From: Chara braunii
Taxonomy: Eukaryota > Streptophyta > Charophyceae > Charales > Characeae
Assembly (NCBI GenBank): GCA_003427395.1
Contig: BFEA01000224.1
Span: 1,155,043 to 1,183,664 of the forward strand
DNA: 28,622 nucleotides
Direction: 5' to 3'
Within the stretch, counting starts at the first letter, position 1; each line of letters starts with the position of its first letter. Below are positions 1 to 11,590 of this stretch, one piece after another. The position numbers were made by a program, and so were the translations under genes. The notes beneath the pieces were generated by a model. That model was not told the DNA's origin. It ran no database searches and saw only the letters and a program-made list of their open reading frames with translations.

Positions 1-60
<60 letters not shown>
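1..60. repeat. (GA)n microsatellite at window edge
   Basis: Thirty perfect GA units run from the first base, so the tract probably continues outside the window. A second, shorter GA run lies at about 2745-2768. Confidence 0.98.
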
Positions 61-1448
<1,388 letters not shown>

Positions 1449-2350
1449 GTCAATCTTCTTATTTAAATTTTCCTTCTGTCACTTCGTGGGAAGGCCAACG
1501 GTTCGAATTTCGAGCGTGGCTATGGTCTGTGGCCTAGACAGGCCCGACTTTTCACTTTGTGCCAACGACTGAAAGGTTCGATCAAGCGTGGCGCGACGGC
1601 CCCAAAAGAGGGGCAACCCACGGCCACATTGGTAGGAGGCTTATCACCCCCCATTGAAGAGTCATAAGCCCCCTCCTTGCCATCGAACACGGGTACCCTG
1701 TGGCTATAATCCAGCGTTTCCTTTTTAGACCGGGAGGATTGTCGGTCAGTGTCCCGTTATGGGACCCCTGCATGGGTGGCGGTCACTTTGCGCGGAAAGT
1801 CGGCGCTATGACCATTGATGTACTACCTCCTGATTTTCCTTTCTTTATTTTGTTTTATTTCATTAATTTGTGAGTTACAAAGTTACTGGAAAACAAAATA
1901 CTGGAGTTTTGTTTGTAGTTTCCCTGTTCAGAGCACAGGGATCGCAGCAAAAGGCAACCTTATAAAGAGCGAGGGTGGGCTTGCCAGTTAAGTCGCGCCT
2001 TGCTCTGAGCTCGAGCGATCTCGCTACGCCGAGTACTAGTGAGCCCGAAGGAGAGAGGGCTGGCCAATGTAGTGAGTGTGGGAGATCGTCTGAGTGCCCG
2101 CCCTCGTGCTCTGAGTGTCTGTGTACGGCTATCCGGGAGCCAGTAGCCTGGTATCGGCTAATTTTTTCGAAAAGACAGCCATGGTGTGAAGCAGCGGGTT
2201 GTATGGCTATAGGCCGAGGTGCATCCAGTCCCTCTGTAGATGGGAGCGGATGTCGGGGGATGGGCCTATGGTAACAGCCGTGCTGGACTACAGCTATGGC
2301 AGGCGGGAGGCGAAGCTGAGGATAAATGTAGCAGGGGGAAAGAGGAGGAG
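1449..2350. other. Non-coding stretch with one hairpin
   Basis: No recognisable gene. Open frames on the plus strand (about 1975-2274) and the minus strand (about 1875-2381) overlap each other and match no family I know. The only clear structure is the inverted repeat at 1631-1677 and a small GTCCC/GGGAC stem near 1750-1765. Confidence 0.5.
1631..1677. repeat. Inverted repeat / stem-loop
   Basis: GGAGGCTTATCAC is followed 13 bases later by GTCATAAGCCCCCTCC. The arms pair over about 15 positions with one mismatch and a small bulge. It could be a relic of a foldback element. No transcript context is visible. Confidence 0.7.
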
Positions 2351-2587
2351 ATGAGGGCGGATCCAGACCTGCAAATGGCAATTACGGAGGCTAAGGACCG
2401 CGCAGAGAGAAGATGCAGGCGTGACGGGGTCACAGATGAAGTGAACGTGACCGTTTCTTACATGGAGGCGGAGACTTCGACGGACACGGTAGAGCAGGAG
2501 CAGAGGCACCTGGACCACGACTCCGAAGCTGAGAGTGAAGCAAGCGACCTAAACCCAGAGACCCGATCCTGGCATGGTCTAGACTAG
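2351..2587 (+). CDS. Weak hypothetical acidic reading frame
   Basis: The frame runs from an ATG to a TAG and gives 78 residues. The same frame is open upstream to about 2240 without another ATG. The product is hydrophilic and strongly acidic toward the C terminus (Glu/Asp/Ser-rich, for example around EQEQRHLDHDSEAESEAS), with no membrane segment or recognisable domain. The composition is more protein-like than that of its surroundings, and after the stop the same frame carries Arg/Glu-rich text. It could be a piece of a decayed gag-like or nuclear protein gene, or chance. I do not recognise it. Confidence 0.2.
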   Translation: MRADPDLQMAITEAKDRAERRCRRDGVTDEVNVTVSYMEAETSTDTVEQEQRHLDHDSEAESEASDLNPETRSWHGLD

Positions 2588-5500
2588 TGGAGGCGAGACC
2601 GCCCTCGAACTGAACCAGAGGAAAGCGGCTCAGAAGTCAGTTCGTGGCGATAGAGGGACCAGGACCAGTAGACGGAGAGCAACAGAGGTCAACACGCGGG
2701 AAAGGATCATCGCGGGGGGAGAGAAAGAAAGGCGGCGGTTACAAAAGAGAGAGAGAGAGAGAGAGAGATCAGGCACGGGCGGCTAGCTATGCGGGAGAGA
2801 GGATTGGTTGACGACACCTGGACAGCTAGTGCCTAAGTTCAGATGGAGTGTGGCGGCCCACCCAGACCAGTTTGAGTGTTGCAACGCGCGTCTTTTATGT
2901 TGCTCCTTTGCAGTCAACCTCGCTACTCGTACGAGCCCCATGCTCTCGAGCTTGGCTATTGCATCTAGAAGTCGGGTCGCGACTGGGAGTGTACACGTAC
3001 TGTGCGAAGAAAGTCGGAGAGAGAGACATGTGAGAGAGAAAATACTAGACATGCAAGGGTAACGCAACGTGTGAGTCCATCGGGGGTGTCAACTCCGCGC
3101 CGCCAGTGTATCTAGTTACAGTACATTCTCGCGCTCACCACACCAAGGGAGGTAATCAAGATTTCAGAAGGGGAACTGTGATGAGCGCAGGTCCTTTTCC
3201 CTTTTGGTGGTATCGTTATCATTCTCTTCCTCGCTCGTGGTCTTGCAGGAACCTCTTCGTTGGAGAAGCTCTCGATCTCATGGCGGGATAGAGGACTAGG
3301 TTAGGCGTTGACGACAATCACAAGAGGAAAGAAGTTGTACGCTTTGGCTCACTGTTGAAGCCGACGATTCAGGATGGGCCTGACTTGAGTTCAATCTGAG
3401 CGGGGTGGTTTCTTGCTGGCCTGGATGATGGTGTAAGAGTGTCGCTCGCTGGTCCGGGCCGTCGTCGTAGGTGTGGATCTCAGTGGGACAAGATCTGTTC
3501 GTAGTAATAGCGAGACAAAAATAAGTTGCGTAGTTGGGTACTAAGTGATCGCGAGCAGTACTTGACGATTATCGAAGGGAAGCTTGCATCCATAGCTCGC
3601 GTTGATGTGTGTCATTGAAGAAGAACCGAACATATGTTCTCCTTTGCTGGGTGCCAGTTGTCGGATATGTCATAACTGAACGATTAGGCACCGAGGTCAT
3701 TTTCCCTGGGCATGGTACCCGATACTTTCAGTTTGACCACGGAATGGTAGTGTTGGGCTGCTGCGTGTCTTCTTTTTTTATGCACACAATCTCATGTCAT
3801 GCTCTGTTGCAACGCGGTGACTAGCGATAAAGTGAGTGGGTGTGTGTATGGGGCTGACCGCGTGAGAATGAGCTATTGGCGCCACCTGTTTACGCCCGCG
3901 ACCAGTCTTTTCTTGCTTTTTACGCTAGAGGGTGAAGTGTGTGCTTACCACCGGGTGTACGAGAGTTGGCGAGACGGTTGACATCATTTAAAATCCTGGT
4001 GTGAACCAACAACACTCGTCGTCCATGACCCGACCTCGTCAAGGCAACACGAACGTGGGTTAGCGATTTAAAGGAACTTGTTGTCATCAGGAACGATAGT
4101 GTTTAACAACCAGTGATACTGAACAGTGTGTTTGGAGCTACTCACACTCGCACTTGGCTGGCACTGTCTGAATCCTCTCTCTTTTTTTTTTCTTTTTTTC
4201 CTTTCCCTCGTTAGACTTAGCCATGGGAGTGGGCAATGAGAGGCGTTGAGCAAGGTCTCAGCGCGTGGACCCTCAATCTGGCGCTCTCTATGGTCTCAGT
4301 GCACTATGATGAGTAGGAGACTTAAAAGCTAGCCGTTCGACGAATTGACGTGCCCAAGTAAGCACGGTGGTCAAATGGGTGGCAGGGAAACAATGGTCCT
4401 GATTACTCGTGTTTTGCGCTTGCTCTAGTCTGGCAAAGATGAAAAAGTTCAGTCGTCAGACTGAAACGGTCTTCGTTCGATGCGAATGGTTCGAGCCCAT
4501 TTAACATGTGATCTTGCAGATACAGGGAAAATGTTGGTGGTGACTGAAGGATTAGGAAGTTGCCTCGTTGGGCTGAGTCGGCCTCGGTTGCTGTGATTAG
4601 TACTTCTCTCGCTAAGCTGTATGTCATTCTGATGCGGACTGAAACTATTTCATGCTCTTTCATAGTTCCTCTAAGGACACCTATTGGAAAGTGATTGATA
4701 CTCCACGAGTGACCTGATTATAATTGTGAGCATTGCTTGCGGGACTAAGATTTTAATCTTCGGGAAATATTTGTAATTATAAGCGGTTCATGCCGCAAAG
4801 CTCAGATTCGTGCAACCCTTGTATCGTGATAAGCAAAGGTGGCAAGTCCGGAAGAAGCTAGATGGACTGGCCCCGAAGACGGGTCTTCCCTGGACGTGTT
4901 TTCCTTTGGTTTCCTTTCCCCTTTTCGTCACCCTAGATGGGTAATGAATTGTCCGCATCCCGTATAATCACTCATCCTCTGGCAAAGTACCTCCTGATCG
5001 GTGATGAAACGAAAACTGAGCTTTAATTGCAGTTGCTTGGTATGGTCACTGTCACGTGTGTCTGGAGACTCGTTCTTGTTATGAACTATTTCCCCACGCT
5101 ACTGGTGTGACGAGCACTGAGATTCAAGTTTAACTTGGTGATCGAATGTTACTTCACTCATTGACTTTATGAAGCTTGTGTGAGTGCAAAATTAATTTAA
5201 AAGCTTTCTTGAGTCTTGTGAAAAGGGGATTATCAAAATGACTAACTGTAATTTCGGAAGCGCACATAAGCAGAAATACGAGGGCGTGATCCTGCATGGA
5301 CATCAAAATATTTGTATAACCTGGCAAGTGCGCCCCTCGTATCCGTACGGCCATAAGTACTGGCTTGAGATTGTGCTCTCTGTGAACTCAATACCTTGGA
5401 ACGGTTAGGGCCCTTAGAAAGCTTAGTGTATATGGGTGTGCACAATCCATGAGCGAGGTGACCAGCCTATCTCCCCCCCCCCCACTCCAAATGAATCAGT

Positions 5501-7464
5501 GTCTCCCTTAGAGGGTTGTGGCGGAGTAATGAGCCGTGGAGGGAAAAAGCAACAGCTGAGAAAAGTGGCCTACCTAATCATTAAGTTCCTGCTTGATGGA
5601 GACTAATACTAACGACAATTATTGTACAAGGTGTTGGTTAAAAGTTGGCTCGATCAATAGAGACAGAGATATAGTGTTTGCCTACCGTATGTCACAGTTG
5701 ATGAGGTCTATAGCTAAGGCTCAGCCTTCAATATACCCTTGTTCTCCTCTCTGATGTTGGAGGACCCAACAGCTGGAAATGAGCTGTGACAGGCATTGCG
5801 ACCGGATCCTGCGAGCAGAGAACTTACCATGAATGCCTATTACTTGCAAGATTAGGTTAGATCTTACGTTTCCTTTCCTAACTTTCGTGGTTAGAGCGCC
5901 CTGACATCCTGTGGGTCAGAACTGAAAACATTTCATTGGGTCCCCTAGCGCACTCAGTCCACAAACCCCATCAATTGGAGGAAAAATTGCATAATTATTC
6001 GTTCCACGGTCTAACTGAGGCTGAATTTGCAGATGTCGTGTTGACCTTAGGACTGATTTAGATGGATTACTCAGGTTCTCAGAAGAAGTCAGGTGCGTTG
6101 GCTAGCCTGGTTAGCTATTGTTGGAAGACCATTGCCTCATGTGTGAAAAGGACGTCGCATATTTGCGTCCCTTGATCACCCTCGGACAGGGCCCACAGTC
6201 AGTCGTAATATGCTTTCAGGAGTCTTTCGGGCCACGCCCTGTAGATGAGACCCCAGTCTTTACCTGGAATCGGTGAACGGAAGGGACCAACAACGCCCGA
6301 GCGGGAATTACATACAATTGCAGAAGTAGCAGCACCTTATGATCCCGCGTGGGGACGGGGTCTCCAATTGAACAGGCCTTCGGTGACAGACTACCGACGA
6401 GGAGAGCGGGAACAGGTAGGAGGGAGAGAAGTGAGTATGTCAAGTACCAAGAGTCCGAGACTCTCATGATGTATGCATCATTCTGTCAAAATGAACAGGA
6501 GGGCTAGGAGTATAAAATTTTCGATAAGATTGAGAGTTATAAGAGGGAACTGAGAGGTTTGGTGGCCGGAAGGACTGAGTATTGGCACGAGTTTATAAAA
6601 TTTGTGATTTATATCTACGGTTCTGATGGGATGTTACATAGCACAGTTTCGTTCCTTGAGGCTGTTCGGACGGGAGGTGCAAATGAGGCAGTCTGTGGAC
6701 AGTAGTCCTGAGTGGATGCATCACCGAATTTCTTGAGTTTTCCCTTAAGAACTTTCTGAGCAACGAGGTCCACCTCACTGTAACCATCTCCCTGGTCAGC
6801 AAAGCAAAACCAGCCTAGTCGGATTGCATCTTATTCATGCTGCTGTCGGTACTGGTTGGTTGAGCAGAACCGTTAACGAAGTTCAGAGGCCTAGGAACCT
6901 CCTGAAAGTAGATGTTAAACCTTCTCAGTGCTACTCAATCTATGTCTTCGAAAGGGGGTATCAAAGATATTAAATGAATGTTATTTAGGGCTGCTTCTAT
7001 AAGAATGATGTTACTCAAAGTCAGTCCTAGGCTCCTGCGCAGGTTCAGTCATTTGTCAGCCAATGAGCTAATTTCCAGCGTTTCTCAACTAGACTTCCTC
7101 GAGTCAGTGGCCGTTCTACAGTTCCAATTACGTCCCGGTGCCCAATCGGCGGCTATACATAACTGGTGTTGAGATGCACAACGATTATCGGGTGTTCTAA
7201 GCAGGCATTAACAACCTTTCATCAGCGGAATAGTCATTCATATATCCTCAGGTCAGCGTCCATTTGTTGCCTCGACTACAAAGACATTCAGATCAGTCTA
7301 CAAGCTTTTGTCTCATCACATGAGTGCAATTCAGTCATTTCCAGTTCAGCAGACAGTCTTGTCCAGCCTCAACAGGATTGTCTCCAATGATACCTTCCGA
7401 CACCAATATATCAGTGTCGTTAGCTTCACGTAAGGCGACTTCGTTGTCCTCACCCGATTCGCAG
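2588..7464. other. Long stretch with no recognised gene
   Basis: Nearly 5 kb with frequent stops in all frames and no family I can name. It contains a GA microsatellite (about 2745-2768) and a C-run near 5472-5482. A TGTCACA at 5690-5696 is the exact inverse of the TGTGACA that ends the LTR at 8457 and could mark that LTR's start. The last part may include an intron, because a pyrimidine-rich stretch ending TTCGCAG at 7458-7464 looks like a splice acceptor. Confidence 0.5.
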
Positions 7465-7862
7465 GCGGCATTGTCTATGATCTGAGGCCGTATGTGAAGA
7501 AGGGCAAGGAAACTCATGACCTTTTTGACTCAGTTTGGATCTCAGCAGCAAAGTATCTTGAGGAGAAAGAGGGAGAGCTTGAAGAGAATGGGATAAAGCT
7601 GATTCGCAGCTTCGGACCCAAGCTTTACACTGATTATCATAAGCCTCCAGTACCTTTCACTCTCACAGACGGTTCCTGTTGGGAAGAACTGGTGGATTTG
7701 GTAAAGAGGTACATCTCTCCAGCGGAGATCGATTACGAGGCAGTGACTGAACCATCGGACTTCAAGCATCTCAAACGAAGGATTTTCTCTCTATCATACC
7801 TTCCTACACTACGGGAGGAGTTTTGTGCTATGGTTGATTTTCGTATCATGGGACGTGGTTGA
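7465..7862 (+). pseudogene. Orphan exon-like coding fragment
   Basis: The frame is open from just after a stop at 7431-7433 to TGA at 7860-7862 and has no ATG near its start. A pyrimidine-rich stretch ending TTCGCAG at 7464 would make an acceptable 3' splice site. The deduced 130-odd residues read like a real globular, mixed-charge protein. Motif-like pieces are YDLRPYVKKGKETHDLFDSV, an EKEGELEENG helix and CWEELVDLVKRYISPAEIDY. I recognise no catalytic motif. The frame is lost after GRG at the TGA, and no continuation is convincing. It lies about 600 bp before an LTR end and could sit within that LTR. It is probably a detached exon of a host or transposon gene; function unknown. Confidence 0.35.
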
Positions 7863-8259
7863 AAATACTCGGAACTCGCAGACTTTAGGTGACTCTACAT
7901 TCAGAGGTCATGGGCTCAGAGAGCGCAGAGACATGGCCGAAAGTCCAAACGACAGATAGCAAAATGAGAGATTCAGAGTGAGGTTCAGAGGGATGAGTGG
8001 GGACTCATGACAGGTGCTGGTCATGCTCTCTTCATGTGTACTCTCTGAAACTATTATGAGTTCTTTTTCTTCCCTCACTTAACTTTGTCGTTTCCCGAGT
8101 CAGTCTGTCTTGCTTCCCGCATTGTCATGGTCGATGATGCATTTCTCTAATGATTCTATCACGGTTCTCAAAAATGAGAAAATTGCAAAATTGATACATA
8201 CATGACACATAAAAACTCCCGGATTATTATTTGCATTATTCTTTGCTGTCCTGAATCAA

Positions 8260-8265
8260 AATAAA
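8260..8265 (+). promoter_or_regulatory. Possible LTR polyadenylation signal
   Basis: An AATAAA hexamer lies about 190 bases before the inferred LTR 3' end, a position compatible with the R/U5 part of a plant LTR. This is supported only by the hexamer and its context. Confidence 0.3.
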
Positions 8266-8460
8266 AGATTTTTAAGACCGGGGACCAACGAAGACCGTAA
8301 TTGAAGGGTCTCGCTCGAAGCCGGACGCACACAACAGGAAGGGATTTGTTTTATTTAATTTATTTTTATGTTTTTGCAAACAAACATACAAAACCCTGCG
8401 TGACAACCTGTTGGTTTTCTGGTCGCCCAAGGAGGCCCGACTAGAAAAAGTGTGACAAAA

Positions 8461-8480
8461 TGGGCGCCGTTGCCGGGGAC
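8461..8480 (+). other. Primer-binding site complementary to tRNA-Asp
   Basis: GGCGCCGTTGCCGGGGA (8463-8479) is exactly complementary to the 3' acceptor and T-arm end of plant tRNA-Asp(GUC). With the preceding TGG it differs from the full complement by one extra G. Athila-type and related plant Ty3/Gypsy elements prime minus-strand DNA synthesis with this tRNA. It lies directly after an LTR-like TG..CA end. Confidence 0.8.
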
Positions 8481-9049
8481 ATGAAAAATTTTCGTGTTCC
8501 GAACGAGCCTAGGTCAGCAAACAGTTTTGAGCTTTGATTAAGTCTTGAGAACTGTTGATCATTTCTGAATTTTCCAGACTGATTTTGCAATTTTTCTTGA
8601 GTCATTATTCTCTTGGAAAGCCTAGTTGCTAACTGAGTCTTATCTTTCCTTCTGTGAGGTACCACACTGGACTGGAAAAGGAGATTGATATTACTGATTG
8701 GAGAGAATCAGGCTTGATCTCAGGTATGCCTTATGAGCCTATAATATCCTTGAAACACTAAGAAGGGAAAGAAAGAGTCAAAAGCTCAGAGGCTTCATCA
8801 AGAATGCTAACTACCTATGCATTAAAAGAACTCTCGAAAGTAACTACTAAAGGGATATTCCCCTATCAGTATGAGTATTGTTGGGTCTACCGTTTTGGCA
8901 ATTCGTTCCAACCGGTGCTCTAATCACTGAGTCACATCAACTGGACTCACTGTGTGTTTTTTTGTTCTTTCTCTTTTTCTCAGCCTTGTTATTTCCTTTT
9001 CCTTGCTGCTTCTGGATTTGTTTCTTTCTTCTTTGCTGCCTTAGGTTAG

Positions 9050-9231
9050 TGTTGTTTATCTGCTCCCCCCCCACCTCCCCTGTGTCCTCCACCCAATGTT
9101 CTTAGCTGCTCTTTGGACTTCCAAGGCTGCTCTTTGGCTTGTTATCATTTCCTTTGCTTGCCTCTTGGTTACTCTTTGGCTCATGGCCTTATGTTGTTTG
9201 TGTGCCCACCCGCCTCTCCTGTGTCCTCCAG
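9050..9231 (+). repeat. Imperfect direct repeat in pyrimidine-rich DNA
   Basis: A unit of the form GTTT-TGTGC/TGCTC-CCACC-CTCCTGTGTCCTCCA appears at about 9050-9093 and again at about 9192-9231. GCTGCTCTTTGG occurs twice between them. It is probably a slippage or segmental duplication in the leader region. Confidence 0.55.
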
Positions 9232-9288
9232 CGTAATGATTTGATTTGTTCGCACATTGGGATGTTAGTTTTTGAGTCCCGAACTACC

Positions 9289-9389
9289 GTCTTCACCTGA
9301 ATAGAACGCCTGGTCATTATAGTTGTATTTGGCACAACTTTCAGCCCAGATACGGTGATAATTACCAGACATTCTATTTAGGTGAAGAC
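9289..9389. repeat. Long hairpin, miRNA-precursor-like or relic foldback
   Basis: The 25-base arms 9289-9313 and 9365-9389 are complementary at 22 of 25 positions by hand alignment. The three exceptions are one G:U and two C:A on the plus strand, or the reverse on the minus strand. Pairing continues inward with scattered mismatches (TGGT-ATTAT against ATAAT-ACCA, then GTAT against ATAC) to a loop near 9332-9345. The result is a single 101-nt stem-loop of about 40 pairs. Size and shape resemble a plant pre-miRNA, but a small MITE would look the same. No promoter or expression evidence is visible. Confidence 0.75.
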
Positions 9390-9697
9390 AAAAGTTTTGT
9401 CGTTGGTACCTGTCTTGTGATGAGCTATTGTGAAGTTTGGTCGTTGGGGTTTGTTCATTTTTGTAAATCACCACTCCAAATGACCTGCCACTGTAGTTTT
9501 TTCGCTGGCAGATTCCTGCAGCGAAATGTACAGTGATCAGGCATGGGGGAGGTTCGCGAAGGTTCGGTGTTGTGCACTGGGTAGGGGGAACAGGAGTATA
9601 ATTTGGGCTTGAAGGGCCTTAAATTGGATTAAACAAGGGTGGCTTAGTTTGAGCTTTCAATTTTATTATTTATATTTGATTCAATAAGCAAAATTAT

Positions 9698-11099
9698 GAG
9701 GTGACCCTCAACCAAAAGTTGCTTGCATTGCGATTCTACACATTCTGGAACAAGGTCCGCCTGACCAAATACAATGGGCTGAGATACTCCAGAGACTGTT
9801 CAAAATATTTGTTGCTCATTTTCAGGCACCACCAAAAGGAATACAAACAGCTCACTACCTGCCAGCCAAACTTTCCGGTGATCAACCGAGCGAAGGTAAC
9901 CAGCAAAGTGTGGACCAGCAGCAGAAAATCTCGGATCGGAAAGGGGCAAGGGAGAAAGTCGGACAATCAGAAGGGAGGGGGAGGGGTTCCAAGAGTAAAA
10001 AGGAACATCGAGCACCTGCCCAAGAAGAAACCACCACAAGAGACTACCTTGAAGGGGGCTTTGGCCCGCAGCCGATGGAAATTGAGGAGCCTCCAGTCCC
10101 CCTCTCCCCCCCCCCCGGACGTAACTGCTATGGATATCGACTGTCAAGTTGACACTGACGCCCCCCCGGCCGAAATGGATACGGAACAGAAACTCAGAAC
10201 CATTGTCGACTGGCTGATAGACGGTTTTGAGGCCCAGAACCCAGGTGCTAGACATGATTTTTGGGACTGCTCTTATACCCAACTTTTCACCCTATTGGAC
10301 AAGAGTCCGACCCTGTGTAAAGCTTTTGAGGAGGGTTCCCCTCCACACATCACCTGGCTCAAAATTTTCCAGCGGATCCGCCATCTGGCAGCCCAACAAT
10401 TCCACTCCCCTGTGCAACATCAGCCTCCTCAGGGAGAATATGGAGAGAATCGATCAATGGTTCAGGTCGATCCCCACTCTGGTCATCTACACCACAAAAA
10501 ACTCTGACACATGGTAGAGGTAGGCCAATACGAGAAGAACCTACTACAGAAAGAAGGGGTGGCAGTCATACCTCTGAGGTATGCTTGGGATAGGATGGAG
10601 ATTGGGCTCTTCCCGGTGCTAGGAGGTTCGCGCTGCCAGGATGGGGCTTTTACAATATTTGGTCCCTGCCTGGCCCGCGTGACAATGATTTTAAGAAAAA
10701 AACGGATTCTTTTCTAAGCCAACACTACCCATCAGGAATCCTAGCAACCCTCCCCCAATTTGACGGCTTGATGAGGGTGGCTACCACGGACCTCTATGTC
10801 CTCTTCGAGGAGGACAAAGATTTAAACTTCAAACGGTTTTGTCATGGAGCCCTGATGGACCTCTCCCTCCAGCAAGTGAAAGCTAACTCCTTTTCGTCGG
10901 AGGAGGACCTTTTTATTTGTTTATCAAAGATCCTCCGAAACGGGCTGCTATGTACAACAGACTGGTCCGTTCGACCATGGACACAAGTCTAGATACGGAG
11001 GACGAAGCGACAGAACTGCAAAAATGGACAAAATTGACACATTGCACTGTAGGAATCCACAGTGGAAGCACTGCCTTCGAAATGCAGATCTCGATCTAA
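9698..11099 (+). pseudogene. LINE ORF1 (gag-like), frameshifted
   Basis: Protein-like text moves between frames. It opens with VACIAILHILEQGPPDQIQW and a Lys/Arg/Gln-rich basic stretch (about 9910-10060). At the 11-C run 10106-10116 it shifts frame to an acidic segment ending in a folded-looking block (WLIDGFEAQNPGARHDFWDC). It shifts again near 10415 (ENMERIDQWFRSIPTLVIYT) and near 10620 (LPGWGFYNIWSLPGPRDNDF). A last shift near 10915 gives a C terminus (DPPKRAAMYNRLVRSTMDTS) ending at 11099. ORF1 proteins bind element RNA in the ribonucleoprotein. I see no CCHC zinc knuckle. The assignment rests mainly on position before the endonuclease. There is no ATG at the left edge, so the N terminus is truncated. 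Confidence 0.5.
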
Positions 11100-11590
11100 G
11101 GACCCTCAATGTGAACGGACTGGCCTCCTTCAACCCCTCGAAAAGACAAGCGATATGGGACCAACTGAAAGGAGTGGGAGGCAAGGCGTGGCCAGATGTC
11201 ATCTGCATTCAAGAGGCTCACCGAATTGATGAACCAGAACACCATCAGGGTCATAAAACAGGCTGGCCCCATCAGGCCTATATGGCGCACACGAAGATAC
11301 CGGGGTCGGCAGGGGTAGCTATCTGGATCCCACTCGGGTCCCGATTAGAGGTGGTTAATTGGGTAGCGGTCGAGGAACAGGGGAGGCGGGTACCGATTCT
11401 CAGAATGCTTGAGTTAGAACTAATCAGCATCCTGCGCATTTATGCCCCCAACACAACAACAGAAAGGGCGGCATTCTTCACCCACCTGCAGACCCTTCTA
11501 CCACAAGGAGTCCCACTAGTCATCGCTGGTGATTTTAACGAGATCTGGACGAACAACCCTTGGTTCTGGCACCCATCTACAAGTCGGTGA
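11024..11590 (+). pseudogene. LINE ORF2 N-terminus: AP-like endonuclease, truncated
   Basis: From the ATG the frame runs 188 residues and carries the hallmarks of the exonuclease-endonuclease-phosphatase fold of LINE ORF2. LNVNGL (residues 28-33) holds the metal-binding Asn region. DVICIQEAH (58-66) has the catalytic Glu at 64. The SAGVAIWIP strand lies near 95-103, YAPN at 140-143 and GDFN at 169-172. This domain nicks target DNA to prime reverse transcription. The text stops being endonuclease-like shortly after GDFNEIW, and the SDH motif and all reverse-transcriptase motifs are absent, so the fragment cannot be autonomous. The start overlaps the end of ORF1 in another frame, as in other LINEs. 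Confidence 0.8.

Larger units (their letters stand above)
8451..9697 (+). mobile_element. LTR retrotransposon remnant (LTR edge, PBS, leader)
   Basis: The LTR appears to end with TGTGACA at 8451-8457, three bases before a tRNA-Asp primer-binding site. That order and spacing is typical of a Ty3/Gypsy 5' LTR junction. Downstream sequence should be leader and gag. An ATG at 8481 opens a short frame (MKNFRVPNEPRSANSFEL) that soon stops, and no gag, protease, RT or integrase can be read before the LINE begins at about 9698. The LTR start is not established; TGTCACA at 5690 is one candidate and would give a long LTR of about 2.8 kb. No second LTR is recognised in the window, so the element is truncated. 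Confidence 0.6.
9698..11590 (+). mobile_element. 5' part of a non-LTR retrotransposon (LINE)
   Basis: An ORF1-like region is followed by an overlapping ORF2 that starts with an AP-like endonuclease, the order found in L1-type plant LINEs. Coding similarity begins right after a stop at 9697-9699. The endonuclease breaks off after its GDFN motif, so the C-terminal SDH motif, the reverse transcriptase and the 3' tail are missing. LINEs normally lose their 5' end during insertion. Loss of the 3' end instead points to later recombination, deletion or an insertion at about 11541-11600. Confidence 0.7.

Noticed and set aside
1875-2381. 168-codon minus-strand open frame
   Set aside because: Pro/Ser/Arg-biased text with no family resemblance, overlapped by plus-strand frames of similar quality.
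4430-4510. tRNA-like T-arm (AATGG TTCGAGC CCATT, B-box match)
   Set aside because: No A box, D-arm, anticodon arm or matching acceptor stem at the right distances upstream.
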